Positions 17,296 through 26,365 are shown, numbered from the stretch's first letter. The stretch is 64,000 bases of DNA from Gammaproteobacteria bacterium (GCA_024235095.1 JACKNC010000001.1:248001-312000); one strand, 5' to 3'. The notes: a model not told the origin generated them from the sequence alone. Numbers and translations: made by a program.

Positions 17296-18408
17296 TCAAT
17301 CCTGGTAGCCAAAACTGCGGCGCAGGATGCGAGCGCCTCGATCGTCACGAAAAATAACACTATATAAAATCGAGTGGCCATCGCCGACCTGTGCATCAGC
17401 GCGCAGTAGAAAATACTGACTGCTAACGCTAAGCAGCGCTTTTAATTCCGCGTTCAGGGTCATTTTTGTCGCGCTCAGGAATTCATCGACGTTTTCATAA
17501 CCCTTGGTGGGCCGATCTTCCAGCAGGCGCTCCATATCGGCCAGTTCCAACCCGTCGCTCAGCGCCGCCAGAACCACCGCCGGCGCGGTGTTGACATTCA
17601 AGGCGGTACCCGGCGGCAGCGCGCAAACCAGCGGTGCCAGTTTGTTGTAGGCTTCCCGATCCACGCCCTTGACCAGGCGTAATTCGGAAACGCTCATAAA
17701 TGGCTGATTCCCAGCCAGGTAAGGCGGATTCAGTACCGTGTAGTCGCTATCTTCGGCGCCGTCAGGAAACAGGGGATCAGGGTCGGGATCGACCCAGTCG
17801 ACAATAGCTTGAGCCAGTTCCGGTTTCAGCTCCAGAAGGGTTAACAGGCGTTGCAGGGCTTGCAACTGGGTTTTATCGAGACCGGCCTTGCCGGGTCGAG
17901 GTTGATTGGAATCCTTGGGAGCAGGGACATTCGACGGATCTGATGAAAGATCATCGGGATTTTTCTTGGATTTCTCATCATTTTTTACGGAAATCTCCCG
18001 GTTGTCGTCCGGATTGGCTGGTGACCCAGCCAACGCAGGCCGCCACAGATTGTTGAGATTGAAGCAACCCTGCAAATCACGGATTTTTGCCGAAAGGGTT
18101 CCACCCTCGACCGGTAGGGTCGGCAGCAGGTTGGCCCATTCCTCGTCAGGATAATCGGTCTGGTTTTCCTGCGCATCCCGGATCAGGATCAGCTCGGCCC
18201 ACTGTTCAACGCCCAGTGTGTACAAGCGGGCTTGTTGCTGGTGCTGAAGGACAGTGCTGCGGCGAATCGCTATCTGTTGCAGGGTGGCGAGACTGGTCGC
18301 AGTCAGGCTGGCCAGAAAGACAATCAGCAGTACCGTGATCAAAGCAACGCCGCATTGGCGATGGACAGCAGGGTTAACCGGGCAAGGGCAGCAGACGGGT
18401 GATCGCAC
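17296..18408 (-). CDS. gspK: Type II secretion minor pseudopilin K
   Basis: A 370-residue minor pseudopilin, long as usual for GspK. The prepilin-peptidase site is QCG/VALITVLLIVFL, without Glu at position 5, as is normal for GspK. The large alpha-helical insertion (ELKPELAQAIVDWVDPD) and Ca-site region are present. The only conventional start near the leader is ATG 18408, which overlaps gspJ by 35 bases. A linker rich in Lys, Asp and Pro (about 135-175) looks disordered. GspK caps the pseudopilus tip with GspI and GspJ. Confidence 0.9.
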   Translation of the reverse strand: MRSPVCCPCPVNPAVHRQCGVALITVLLIVFLASLTATSLATLQQIAIRRSTVLQHQQQARLYTLGVEQWAELILIRDAQENQTDYPDEEWANLLPTLPVEGGTLSAKIRDLQGCFNLNNLWRPALAGSPANPDDNREISVKNDEKSKKNPDDLSSDPSNVPAPKDSNQPRPGKAGLDKTQLQALQRLLTLLELKPELAQAIVDWVDPDPDPLFPDGAEDSDYTVLNPPYLAGNQPFMSVSELRLVKGVDREAYNKLAPLVCALPPGTALNVNTAPAVVLAALSDGLELADMERLLEDRPTKGYENVDEFLSATKMTLNAELKALLSVSSQYFLLRADAQVGDGHSILYSVIFRDDRGARILRRSFGYQD

Positions 18409-19048
18409 CCCAATCCTCCAGAGTCAAGGTGATTTCCACGGCGCGCGGCAGGACGTTCGGGTCGGGCGGCAGACTATGATCGGCGGCGCTGCTGGCGGGC
18501 GGCGGCCAGTCGTTTTGCCAGGCGTCGCTCTGATCCAGAAATCGCACCCGGAATTCCCGGACCTGGTCCAGCAGCAGTGTTTCCCGGGGTTCCATCGCCC
18601 CACCCCGATCCAGCACAGTCCAATACAATCGCCACAGTCGCCCTTCCCGCAACCGGTAGGCGACTCGTTGCAAGTTAGCGCGCAGTTGACCGAGCGGATT
18701 ATCCCAGCCAGCGCGGGTCAAAACCAGTGTATCGCTCAGTAATTCCCCACCGTGCAGGGCAGGTTGCGGCTCGCCATATTCATCCCGGACGCCGCGCGGC
18801 AGAGCCTGCTCGATATCCTGCTCTAGGCGGAAAACCGCCAATTGCACCGCCGCCAGTCGACGATTCTCCTCCTCCACGGCAGCGCGCGTGAACAAAACGC
18901 TGCGCAGGCCGCTGTAGGCCGCGGTCGCCATGATGGCGAATACCGCCAAGGCGACCAGCAATTCCAACAGCGTAAAGCCGCAGGATCGATGTTGCCTCCC
19001 CTTTCTCACAGGCGGGAGAGGGAGTGGGAGGGAGGAAGCGTTTTTCAT
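18374..19048 (-). CDS. gspJ: Type II secretion minor pseudopilin J with repeat-encoded leader
   Basis: A 224-residue minor pseudopilin. Cleavage motif CG/FTLLELLVALAVFAIM with Glu at +5. The ATG (19048) overlaps the gspI stop by four bases, but residues 5-21 (SSLPLPLPPVRKGRQHR) are translated from a C-rich/G-rich dispersed repeat (18995-19033), making a 24-residue leader where family members often have about 6-10. There is no in-frame ATG, GTG or TTG between the repeat and the motif, so translation must pass through it. Confidence 0.88.
   Translation of the reverse strand: MKNASSLPLPLPPVRKGRQHRSCGFTLLELLVALAVFAIMATAAYSGLRSVLFTRAAVEEENRRLAAVQLAVFRLEQDIEQALPRGVRDEYGEPQPALHGGELLSDTLVLTRAGWDNPLGQLRANLQRVAYRLREGRLWRLYWTVLDRGGAMEPRETLLLDQVREFRVRFLDQSDAWQNDWPPPASSAADHSLPPDPNVLPRAVEITLTLEDWGAITRLLPLPG
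18995..19033. repeat. C-rich/G-rich dispersed repeat inside the gspJ 5' end
   Basis: CCTCCCCTTTCTCACAGG followed by CGGGAGAGGGAGTGGGAGG, an imperfect inverted repeat. It resembles the units at 57980-58023 and 60294-60330. Translated as part of the GspJ leader. Confidence 0.65.
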
Positions 19049-19524
19049 CGCGACGTGGTTGGAGGGCGTTCTTTGGACGGACGGTTCCTGGATGGAGGGT
19101 TTTCGGACTGCGGTTCCCCAGATGTTGGGCCGTTGGGTTGATCGTTTGCTGGCGGTTCGGGCGGCTTGGCTTTGAAGGCGGTCAGTACGCTTAACGCTGG
19201 AGCATTCTCGGCGCTGCGCACCGCGACTTCGAGCCGGCGCAGATCGGGATCGTCGGTTTTCGCAAAGCGCGCTTCCCAGCGCCAGACGCGATTAGCCAGT
19301 TCGGCGTTGCCTTGCCGAGAGCCTTCCTCGGGCCAGGGGTCAGGATCGAGCAGTAGTTCATTGACCTTGTTCAGAGCGACCCAACTGGCAAAGGTTTGAT
19401 CGCGTAAGTAAGTCGTGCTGGCAATGCTTTGCGTCGCGGCGTTGATCATTGCTCCCATGGCGATGGCCAACACCGCCAGGGCGACCAACACTTCCAGCAA
19501 CGTAAAACCAGTCGCCCGTCTCAC
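19045..19524 (-). CDS. gspI: Type II secretion minor pseudopilin I
   Basis: A 159-residue minor pseudopilin with cleavage site TG/FTLLEVLVALAVLAIAMG and Glu+5. GspI starts pseudopilus assembly with J and K. The C-terminal 30 residues (PPEPPANDQPNGPTSGEPQ) form an unusual Pro/Asn/Ser-rich tail beyond the normal domain. Four-base overlaps with gspH and gspJ indicate coupling. Confidence 0.9.
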   Translation of the reverse strand: MRRATGFTLLEVLVALAVLAIAMGAMINAATQSIASTTYLRDQTFASWVALNKVNELLLDPDPWPEEGSRQGNAELANRVWRWEARFAKTDDPDLRRLEVAVRSAENAPALSVLTAFKAKPPEPPANDQPNGPTSGEPQSENPPSRNRPSKERPPTTSR

Positions 19525-20015
19525 CGCATGGTTTCCTTCAGGGTCAACCGGCCCATAGCGTCGCTGGCCACCCGATACAGCGGGGCGTCCAGCGCCGGAT
19601 CATCAGCCAGGCTGAACACGGCGACGAATTCAGTCGCTTCGCCGCTATTTAGCAACAGCACCTGGGGAAATTCCGCTTTTTCCAAGGGTACGGGGCGATC
19701 CTCAACCCATAACCCTAACGCGATATCTTCAGGCAATTCATGGCGGATCAGGCTATTTGTCGCGTCGGGGGAACGCCAGGCGCCCTGTTCATTAAGACTC
19801 AAAATGGCGTAGCCCTTCTGATCAAACTGAATTCCGCGCAATTCACCGCTTAAAATGGCCTCCTGTTGATGTAACTCCACCAGCGCCGCCAACCGTTGCC
19901 CTTCCTCGGCCAACCGATCCCGTGTACCACCGCCAATCGACAGCACTGCCAAGCTGCTGAGAATGCCGATGAGCACCATCACCACCATGATTTCCAGCAG
20001 GGTGAAACCGCGCAT
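19521..20015 (-). CDS. gspH: Type II secretion pseudopilin H
   Basis: A 164-residue pseudopilin from ATG 20015, which gives the compact leader MRG/FTLLEIMVVMVLIGI with Glu+5. The frame stays open upstream to 20204 through a palindromic repeat (LPPLQKGGRGGF, SLPKGG), but that extension has no family similarity. GspH joins the minor tip complex to the GspG shaft. The repeat opens a 154-base gap from gspG, the largest in this block. Confidence 0.88.
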   Translation of the reverse strand: MRGFTLLEIMVVMVLIGILSSLAVLSIGGGTRDRLAEEGQRLAALVELHQQEAILSGELRGIQFDQKGYAILSLNEQGAWRSPDATNSLIRHELPEDIALGLWVEDRPVPLEKAEFPQVLLLNSGEATEFVAVFSLADDPALDAPLYRVASDAMGRLTLKETMR

Positions 20016-20055
20016 GGAGACTGGAGCTCGGAGGCTGGAAGCTTTTTGTGGCCGT

Positions 20056-20153
20056 TCAGTCCCCCCCTTTGGCAAAGAGGGGTGAGGGGGGATTTTGGCC
20101 TCGCTGTCTGTGCAAAATCCCCCCCGGCCCCCCTTTTGCAAAGGGGGGAGGTG
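20056..20153. repeat. Palindromic dispersed repeat between gspG and gspH
   Basis: Two hairpin modules, CCCCCCTTTGGCAAAGAGGGG and its counterpart near 20130-20148 (CCCCCCTTTTGCAAAGGGGGG, one base over-length here), are joined through GGGGGGATTTT and AAAATCCCCCC so the whole is one large inverted repeat. The same architecture recurs at 54597-54701; single modules are at 46385-46405 and 51682-51706. Confidence 0.85.
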
Positions 20154-20169
20154 AATGCTTAAACCTTCT

Positions 20170-20673
20170 TTACTCATCCAAATTCCAGTTGCCAATATCC
20201 GCATCTACGCCCTCGCCACCGGGTTGACCGTCAGCGCCCAGCGAATAGATGTCCAATTGGCCATGCTGACCAGGACTAAGATACTGATACGGTTTACCCC
20301 AGGGATCTTTGGGCAACTTGTCCAGGTAGCCGCCATCCTGCCAATGAGGGGCATCCGCAGGTTTTTGCACCAGGGCTTCCAAACCCTGTTCGGTGGTGGG
20401 GTAGCGGAAGTTGTGCAGCCGATAGAGGTCAAGCTGGTTCTTGATCACGCGAATATCCTGCTTAGCCTTAACGATGCGCGCCTTGTCCGGGTTATCCATG
20501 ATGCGTGGCACCACCACCGCCGCCAGGATGCTCAGAATGACCACCACGACCATGACTTCGATCAGGGTGAAGCCTCGTAAATGTCGCCTGTATCCAAATT
20601 TCCTCCCTCCTTGTGGATGAGTGCCAAGATAGGGAGTGTGAAAGGTTGCGTATCGAAAGCGCTTTATCGACAT
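20170..20673 (-). CDS. gspG: Type II secretion major pseudopilin G
   Basis: A 167-residue major pseudopilin. Cleavage site LRG/FTLIEVMVVVVILSILA with Glu+5. The mature part has NPDKARIVKAKQDIRVI, RYPTTEQGLEALV and the calcium-loop region SLGADGQPGGEGVDADIGNW, all typical of GspG. ATG 20673 gives a 35-residue leader, longer than usual; no closer conventional start is in frame. It forms the pseudopilus shaft. It sits 38 bases after metW, and no gspC-F genes precede it here. Confidence 0.93.
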   Translation of the reverse strand: MSIKRFRYATFHTPYLGTHPQGGRKFGYRRHLRGFTLIEVMVVVVILSILAAVVVPRIMDNPDKARIVKAKQDIRVIKNQLDLYRLHNFRYPTTEQGLEALVQKPADAPHWQDGGYLDKLPKDPWGKPYQYLSPGQHGQLDIYSLGADGQPGGEGVDADIGNWNLDE

Positions 20674-20711
20674 CAAAAATCTCCGGAATTCAGTCCTGGT
20701 CAGCGCCAGAT

Positions 20712-21305
20712 TCAGGCGCGACCCAATCGGTATAATGCGATCTCGCCAAGCAGGTTGGGCCACAGCCGTGGTCCCTGCCAGGGACGGTGCGCATGATCCA
20801 GCACCATGCGCTGTAGAACATCGATGCGCTTGCGCTGGCACAATTCCTCAAAATCGCGAATCGTGAAAAGATGGACATTCGGTGTGTTATACCACTGATA
20901 AGGCAAGGTTTTAGCGACAGGCATCAATCCCTGCAAGGCCACTTGCAGCCGACAACGCCAGAACCCGAAGTTCGGAAAAGTAACAATTCCCTGCCGACCG
21001 ACCCGCAGCATTTCATCCAGCAAGCGTTCAGTGTGTCGGACCGCCTGTAAGGTCTGGGTCATGATCACGTAGTCAAAGCTGCTGTCGCTGAAGTCCTCCA
21101 GCCCGGCTTCCAGGTCTGCATGAATCACGTTCACGCCGGTTTGAATGCATTTGACAATGTTGCCGGTGTCGATTTCCAGGCCATAACCTTCAACCTGTCG
21201 CTGTTCGTGCAAATAGGCCAGCAATGCGCCATCGCCGCAACCCAAGTCGAGCACCCGGGCGCTGGGGCGAATCCAGTCGCTGATCAACTCCAGTTCAGGA
21301 CGCAT
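20712..21305 (-). CDS. metW: MetW methyltransferase-like protein
   Basis: A 197-residue protein from ATG 21305 (MRPELELISDWI); an ATG at 21311 is equally placed and the frame extends to 21347. The SAM-binding Rossmann motif is VLDLGCGDGALL, and NFGFWRCRLQ, YQWYNTPNVHLFT are MetW hallmarks. MetW cooperates with MetX in homoserine O-acylation in proteobacteria lacking MetA. It overlaps the end of metX by 11 bases, so the two are coupled. Confidence 0.92.
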   Translation of the reverse strand: MRPELELISDWIRPSARVLDLGCGDGALLAYLHEQRQVEGYGLEIDTGNIVKCIQTGVNVIHADLEAGLEDFSDSSFDYVIMTQTLQAVRHTERLLDEMLRVGRQGIVTFPNFGFWRCRLQVALQGLMPVAKTLPYQWYNTPNVHLFTIRDFEELCQRKRIDVLQRMVLDHAHRPWQGPRLWPNLLGEIALYRLGRA

Positions 21306-22524
21306 GCGCATGGATCTCAGTAGAATGAGGCAGGGGGGATGCTTCATAAGAGAACGCTTCTTCGGGACCGTTCACTTCACGAGCGACCCGGGTTAGATAA
21401 CCGCGCAGCATGTCGTGATACAGTGGAATGGGCATTAAAAAGGCGTCGTGGCCATACTCCGAGGTAATTTCAGCATAGCTAACCTCGCGGTTGGCCCGCA
21501 CCAGCGCCCGCACAATTTCGCGCGACCGGGCGGGGGAGAACCGCCAATCGCTGGTGAACGCGATGACCAGAAATCGCGCCTGCGCCCGGTGAAAGGCGAC
21601 CGACAAATCCTGGTCGAAATCCGCCGCCGGGTCGAAGTAGTCCAAAGTTTTGGTCATCAGCAAATAGGTGTTAGCGTCGAAGCGATCCACGAAGGCTTTG
21701 CCTTGGTGGCGCAGGTAACTCTCCACTTGAAATTCGGTATCGAAGTTGAAGTTGAAGTTGGGCGTTCCCTGGCGCAGCTCACGGCCAAACTTAGCGCGCA
21801 TTCCTTCATCGGAAAGATAAGTGATGTGGCCCAGCATTCGGGCGATCATCAACCCGCGCCGGGGCAATACGCCGAATTCGTAGTAATGGCCATGATGAAA
21901 ATCGGGGTCGGACAGAATCGCTTGCCGGGCGACTTCGTTAAAAGCGATGTTCTGCGCTGACAAGCGAGGGGCGGCGGCGATCACCAGTGCGTGACGAATC
22001 CGCTCGGGAAAGGTGATCGCCCACTGCATGGCTTGCATCCCCCCCAGACTACCGCCAATGATAGCGGCCCATTGCTGGATGCCGAGTCGATCGGCGAGTC
22101 GGGCCTGACTACGCACCCAATCCTTGACCGTGACGATGGGAAAGTCCGGTCCATAAGGTTTGCGGCTGTCTGGATTGATCGAGGTCGGTCCGGTGGAGCC
22201 TTTGCAGCCGCCCAGATTGTTGCAGCACACCACGAAGAATTGACTGGTATCAATGGGCTTGCCGGGGCCGATACAGTTATCCCACCAGCCTGGCTTGCTG
22301 GGATCGCTGCCTTCGTGAAAGCCGGCGGCGTGATGATCACCAGAGAGGGCATGGCAGATCAACACCGCATTGCTGTGGTCGGCGTTCAGCGTTCCATAGG
22401 TTTCATAGACGATTTCATAGTCAGCCAGCATCCGGCCACAATCCAGCGCCAGCGGTTCAGAGAAAGGGGCGGCTTGGGGCGTGATCAGACCGACGGAATC
22501 GGGAGGAAATTGTGCGGCCATCAT
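21295..22524 (-). CDS. metX: Homoserine O-acyltransferase (MetX family)
   Basis: An alpha/beta-hydrolase-fold enzyme of about 409 residues. The chosen start (ATG 22524, MMAAQFPPDSVGLITPQ) matches the family N-terminus, and the upstream frame overlaps purD. Motifs: ICHALSGDHHAAG, the nucleophile elbow GGSLGGMQAMQW, a late acid, and YGHDAFLMP with the catalytic His. It activates homoserine for methionine synthesis. Whether acetyl- or succinyl-CoA is used is not certain; many proteobacterial MetX next to metW use succinyl-CoA. It is coupled to metW and 44 bases downstream of purD. Confidence 0.93.
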   Translation of the reverse strand: MMAAQFPPDSVGLITPQAAPFSEPLALDCGRMLADYEIVYETYGTLNADHSNAVLICHALSGDHHAAGFHEGSDPSKPGWWDNCIGPGKPIDTSQFFVVCCNNLGGCKGSTGPTSINPDSRKPYGPDFPIVTVKDWVRSQARLADRLGIQQWAAIIGGSLGGMQAMQWAITFPERIRHALVIAAAPRLSAQNIAFNEVARQAILSDPDFHHGHYYEFGVLPRRGLMIARMLGHITYLSDEGMRAKFGRELRQGTPNFNFNFDTEFQVESYLRHQGKAFVDRFDANTYLLMTKTLDYFDPAADFDQDLSVAFHRAQARFLVIAFTSDWRFSPARSREIVRALVRANREVSYAEITSEYGHDAFLMPIPLYHDMLRGYLTRVAREVNGPEEAFSYEASPLPHSTEIHAHAS

Positions 22525-22568
22525 TCTCCTGACCGTGATGTTTATCCTTGGGTGAAATGGTTGACGAT

Positions 22569-23864
22569 TTAGTTTGAGTGGCGCGCAACGGCGCGGTAAC
22601 CGATATCGGTCCGGTAATACGCCCCATCCCAATGGATGCGCTTGACGCTGTTATAGGCCAGGCTTTGCGCTTCGGCGACGGTGGCGCCAAGCGCGGTGAC
22701 GCAGAGCACCCGCCCACCGTGGGTAACGATAGGGCCATCCTTCGCTTCCGTCGTCCCGGCATGGAAGATCTTGATATCGTCGCCCAGTTCCTCATCATGC
22801 GCCGGCAGACCGGAGATGACGTCACCCTGCCGGTAACGACCGGGATAACCGGCGGCGGTCATCACCACACCCAACGCTGGACGCGAATCCCAATCAATCG
22901 CAACGTCACTTAAACGCCCTTCCAGCGCCGCCTTGCACAGCTCCACCAGATCCGAGCGTAAGCGCAAGAGCAGGGGCTGAGTTTCCGGGTCGCCTAATCG
23001 GCAGTTGTATTCCAGCACTTTGGGGCCATCGGCGGTGATCATAATTCCGGCGTAGAGGAACCCGACATAGCGGCAACCTTCCTCGGCCATGCCGCGCACC
23101 GTCGGTTCGACGATCTCGCGCATGATCCGGTCATGCAATTCCGGCGTGACCACCGGCGCCGGGGAATACGCGCCCATGCCGCCGGTATTCGGCCCCCGGT
23201 CGCCATTGTCGCGGGCTTTGTGATCCTGGGAAGAGGCCAGCGGCAGGATGAATTCCCCGTCCGTCATGACAATGAAGCTGGCTTCTTCGCCGACCAGAAA
23301 TTCCTCGATGACCACCCGGTGACCCGCTGCGCCAAAGTCTGCGCCGCTTAACATCCTGCGCATGGCGGCGATGGCCTCGTCCTCGCTCTGCGCCAGAATA
23401 ACGCCTTTGCCAGCCGCTAAACCATCTGCTTTAACCACTACCGGCGCGCCCATTGCGCGGATGTAGTCTTCCGCCGCATCCGGATCGGTGAAGCTTTGAT
23501 AACGGGCGGTCGGGATGTGATGACGGGCCAGGAAGTCTTTAGCAAAAGCTTTGGAACCTTCCAGTTGCGCCGCCGCCTTGGAGGGGCCAAAGCAGGGCAG
23601 GCCCGCTTGGGCGAACTGGTCGACAATGCCCAGCACCAGCGGGACTTCCGGGCCAATGATCGTCAAATCAATCTGGTGATTGCGGGCGAATTCCAGCAAG
23701 TCCGGTGGGTCGTCAGCGGTGATCGAGATGTTGGTGACTTTGGGTTCCCGCGCCGTGCCGGCATTGCCCGGCGCGACGTAGACCTGGTTGACCCGGCTGG
23801 AGCACGCCGCTTTCCAGGCCAGGGCGTGTTCGCGGCCCCCGCCGCCGATAATCAGGATGTTCAT
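22569..23864 (-). CDS. purD: Phosphoribosylamine-glycine ligase
   Basis: A 431-residue ATP-grasp enzyme of purine synthesis. ATG 23864 (MNILIIGGGGREHALAWK) has AGGGAG seven bases upstream; a TTG one codon earlier is less likely. Motifs: NIDLTIIGPEVPL-like region, GPSKAAAQLEGSKAFAK, VVKADGLAAGKGV, and LEYNCRLGDPETQ with metal ligands. It follows purH by 28 bases, the usual purHD order. Confidence 0.96.
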   Translation of the reverse strand: MNILIIGGGGREHALAWKAACSSRVNQVYVAPGNAGTAREPKVTNISITADDPPDLLEFARNHQIDLTIIGPEVPLVLGIVDQFAQAGLPCFGPSKAAAQLEGSKAFAKDFLARHHIPTARYQSFTDPDAAEDYIRAMGAPVVVKADGLAAGKGVILAQSEDEAIAAMRRMLSGADFGAAGHRVVIEEFLVGEEASFIVMTDGEFILPLASSQDHKARDNGDRGPNTGGMGAYSPAPVVTPELHDRIMREIVEPTVRGMAEEGCRYVGFLYAGIMITADGPKVLEYNCRLGDPETQPLLLRLRSDLVELCKAALEGRLSDVAIDWDSRPALGVVMTAAGYPGRYRQGDVISGLPAHDEELGDDIKIFHAGTTEAKDGPIVTHGGRVLCVTALGATVAEAQSLAYNSVKRIHWDGAYYRTDIGYRAVARHSN

Positions 23865-23892
23865 CAATGTCTCCCTGCTTCAGCGTCAAAAC

Positions 23893-25473
23893 TCAATGCC
23901 GGAAATGCCGCATACCGGTGAAGACCATCGTCATGTTGTACTCATCCGCAGCAGCGATGACTTCGTTGTCGCGCATCGAGCCGCCCGGTTGAATAACCGC
24001 GGTAATACCGAACTCCGCCGCCAAATCAATACCGTCCCGGAACGGGAAGAAGGCGTCGGACGCCATCGCCGCGCCTTGCAGCTCCAGCTTTTCTTCCTGC
24101 GCCTTCATAGCGGCGATGCGCGCTGAAAACACCCGGCTCATCTGCCCGGCGCCGACGCCCAGAATCATCCCATCCCTGCCATAAACGATGGCGTTGGACT
24201 TGACGAACTTCACCACCTGCCAAGCGAACAACAGGTCAGCCATTTCTTCGCCACTCGGCTTACGCTTGGTGACCACTTTCAATGCCGAAAGCGCGACCTG
24301 GCCCAGATCACGGTCCTGCACCAACAGGCCGCCGGTAACTCGTTTGTAGTCCCAACCCGGTGCCCGGTCGATATCCCAGAGACCGCAGGCCAGCACCCGC
24401 ACATTCTGCTTGCTGGCGGTGACTGTTAAGGCTTCCGGCATGACCTCCGGGGCGATGATCACCTCGACAAACTGGCGTTCGACGATGGCTTTGGCGGTCA
24501 CCTCGTCCAGGGGCCGATTAAAGGCGATAATGCCGCCGAACGCGGAAGTAGGATCGGCCTGATAGGCCCGGTTGTAGGCGTCGAGAATGGTCGCGCCGAC
24601 CGCCACGCCGCAGGGATTGGCGTGCTTAACGATCACGCAGGCCGGGGCGGCGAAGCCTTTGACGCACTCCAAAGCGGCGTCGGTGTCAGCAACGTTGTTA
24701 TAAGACAGTTCCTTGCCCTGAAATTGACGGGCGGTGGCGATGCAGGCTTCCTTCGGTTGCGGCTCCACATAGAACGCGGCGCCCTGATGCGGGTTCTCGC
24801 CATAACGCATGGCTTGCGCCTTGCGGAACTGAATGCTGTAGGTACGGGGGAAAGGATCGCGTTCGCCTGCGGCTTGAATGGAGCCGAGATAGTTAGCGAT
24901 AGCGCCGTCGTAGCGGGCGGTGTGTTCAAACACCTTGGTCGCCAGATCAAAGCGGGTAGCATTACTGACCGCTCCGTTTCCAGTACGCATTTCGCTCAGC
25001 ACTCGTTCATAATCGCCAGCATCCACCACGACGGTGACCGCCGCATGATTCTTGGCCGCCGCCCGCAGCATGGTCGGTCCGCCGATGTCAATGTTTTCAA
25101 TGGCGTTAGCCAGGGTGCAATCCGGCTGGGCGACGGTAGCCTCGAAGGGATAGAGATTGACCACCAGCAAGTCGATCAGGGGAATGCCATGCTGCATCAT
25201 GGCGTCTTCATCCTCGCCGCGCCGACCCAGCAAACCGCCATGAATGCGGGGATGCAGCGTTTTGAGCCGGCCATCCATCATTTCCGGGAAGCCGGTGTAG
25301 TCAGCGACTTCGATAACCGGTATGCCGTTGTCGTTCAGCAGCTTGGCGGTACCACCGGTGGAGAGCAGTTCCACGTCCAGCTCATGCAGGGCGCGAGCGA
25401 AATCGACGATGCCGGTTTTGTCGGAAACGCTGAGCAAAGCGCGGCGGATGGGGGAAGCGAAGGTTGGATTCAT
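23893..25473 (-). CDS. purH: Bifunctional AICAR formyltransferase / IMP cyclohydrolase
   Basis: A 526-residue bifunctional enzyme for the last two steps of IMP synthesis. ATG 25473 (MNPTFASPIRRALLSVSDKTG) gives the usual length; ATG 25491 is an alternative. The N-terminal MGS-like cyclohydrolase spans about 1-200 (LLSTGGTAKLL, DGRLKTLHPRIHGG). The transformylase domain follows (GENPHQGAA, KHANPCGVAVG, DAFFPFRDG). It lies between a carbonic anhydrase gene and purD. Confidence 0.96.
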   Translation of the reverse strand: MNPTFASPIRRALLSVSDKTGIVDFARALHELDVELLSTGGTAKLLNDNGIPVIEVADYTGFPEMMDGRLKTLHPRIHGGLLGRRGEDEDAMMQHGIPLIDLLVVNLYPFEATVAQPDCTLANAIENIDIGGPTMLRAAAKNHAAVTVVVDAGDYERVLSEMRTGNGAVSNATRFDLATKVFEHTARYDGAIANYLGSIQAAGERDPFPRTYSIQFRKAQAMRYGENPHQGAAFYVEPQPKEACIATARQFQGKELSYNNVADTDAALECVKGFAAPACVIVKHANPCGVAVGATILDAYNRAYQADPTSAFGGIIAFNRPLDEVTAKAIVERQFVEVIIAPEVMPEALTVTASKQNVRVLACGLWDIDRAPGWDYKRVTGGLLVQDRDLGQVALSALKVVTKRKPSGEEMADLLFAWQVVKFVKSNAIVYGRDGMILGVGAGQMSRVFSARIAAMKAQEEKLELQGAAMASDAFFPFRDGIDLAAEFGITAVIQPGGSMRDNEVIAAADEYNMTMVFTGMRHFRH

Positions 25474-25525
25474 GCGGGAGTCCGTGGCCATTGGAGAAAT
25501 GGAGGGTAAGCGCCGGAATGAACGA

Positions 25526-26191
25526 TTAAAGGTCTTCTTCGGCCGCTGAGCCAAAATAGAGATCGTAGAACCGGTCTTTCTCGGCATCGTACTGCATGAG
25601 TTCGCCATTTTCGAGATCGTAGTACCAGCCATACAGATTCAGACGGCGATCCTCAACCCGTTCGCGCACGAATGGGAAGCTCAGCAAATTGGTCAGCGAG
25701 GCGCGAATGCCGGCGCGTTCGCAAGCCCGTTGCTTGAATTCGCGGCTGGCGTCCGGCCAGCGGCGCAACACTTCGTCACGAGCCGAAGTCGCGATCTGCA
25801 CCCAGGGCGCAATAAAACCCTCGCCTTCATCATTCAGGCCGTAGCCTTCCAGCAGCGCATTAATGCCGCCGCAGCGCGAATGACCGAGCACGATGATGTT
25901 GCGGACCTGCAGATTGCAGACGGCGAACTCCAACGCGGCGCTGGTGCCGTGGTAACGTCCGGTCGTTTCGTAGGGGGGAACCAGATTGGCGACGTTGCGC
26001 ACGACGAACAGGTCGCCGGGCGCCGAGTCGGTGAGGATCGCCGGGTCAACCCGGGAATCGCTGCAACCGATCAACATCGTTGATGGGGTTTGTCCCTGCA
26101 TTGCCAGCCGGTTGAATACCTCCCGGTTCGGTTCAAAACTTTTGACGCGAAAGCGTTGAAAACCTTTGACTAATTCTTTGATGTCAGCCAC
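25526..26191 (-). CDS. Beta-class carbonic anhydrase
   Basis: A 221-residue cytoplasmic zinc enzyme interconverting CO2 and bicarbonate. Zinc ligands Cys43 (GCSDSRVDP), His104 and Cys107 (LGHSRCGGI) and the Asp45-Arg47 dyad are all present. A strong -10 box lies just upstream. Bicarbonate is needed for purine and other carboxylations, which may explain its place before purH. It is first in the leftward gene series. Confidence 0.94.
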   Translation of the reverse strand: MADIKELVKGFQRFRVKSFEPNREVFNRLAMQGQTPSTMLIGCSDSRVDPAILTDSAPGDLFVVRNVANLVPPYETTGRYHGTSAALEFAVCNLQVRNIIVLGHSRCGGINALLEGYGLNDEGEGFIAPWVQIATSARDEVLRRWPDASREFKQRACERAGIRASLTNLLSFPFVRERVEDRRLNLYGWYYDLENGELMQYDAEKDRFYDLYFGSAAEEDL

Positions 26192-26225
26192 AGCGCGAGA
26201 CTCCGATGATGAGGGTTGGCGCGCT

Positions 26226-26231
26226 ATTATA
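26226..26231 (-). promoter_or_regulatory. -10 box for the carbonic anhydrase gene
   Basis: On the minus strand this reads TATAAT, about 35 bases before the ATG. The hexamer 17 bases further upstream is a poor -35 (GCGCAA). It may drive the whole carbonic anhydrase-purHD-metXW series. Confidence 0.5.
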
Positions 26232-26365
26232 CAAGCTGGGACAGGGCGTTGCGCAGAATCGCATTCATTCGTTATGATCGATGCTGGGTAAAGTCCAGAC
26301 TGGCCAGACTTGAACCAGGCGAGGCAAGAGCAGCAGGTTTGACGATATTCTGGGCGAGGTTTGAA

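Noticed and set aside
24622..25509. 295-residue frame on the plus strand across purH
   Set aside because: Shadow of purH, which is complete and conserved on the minus strand.
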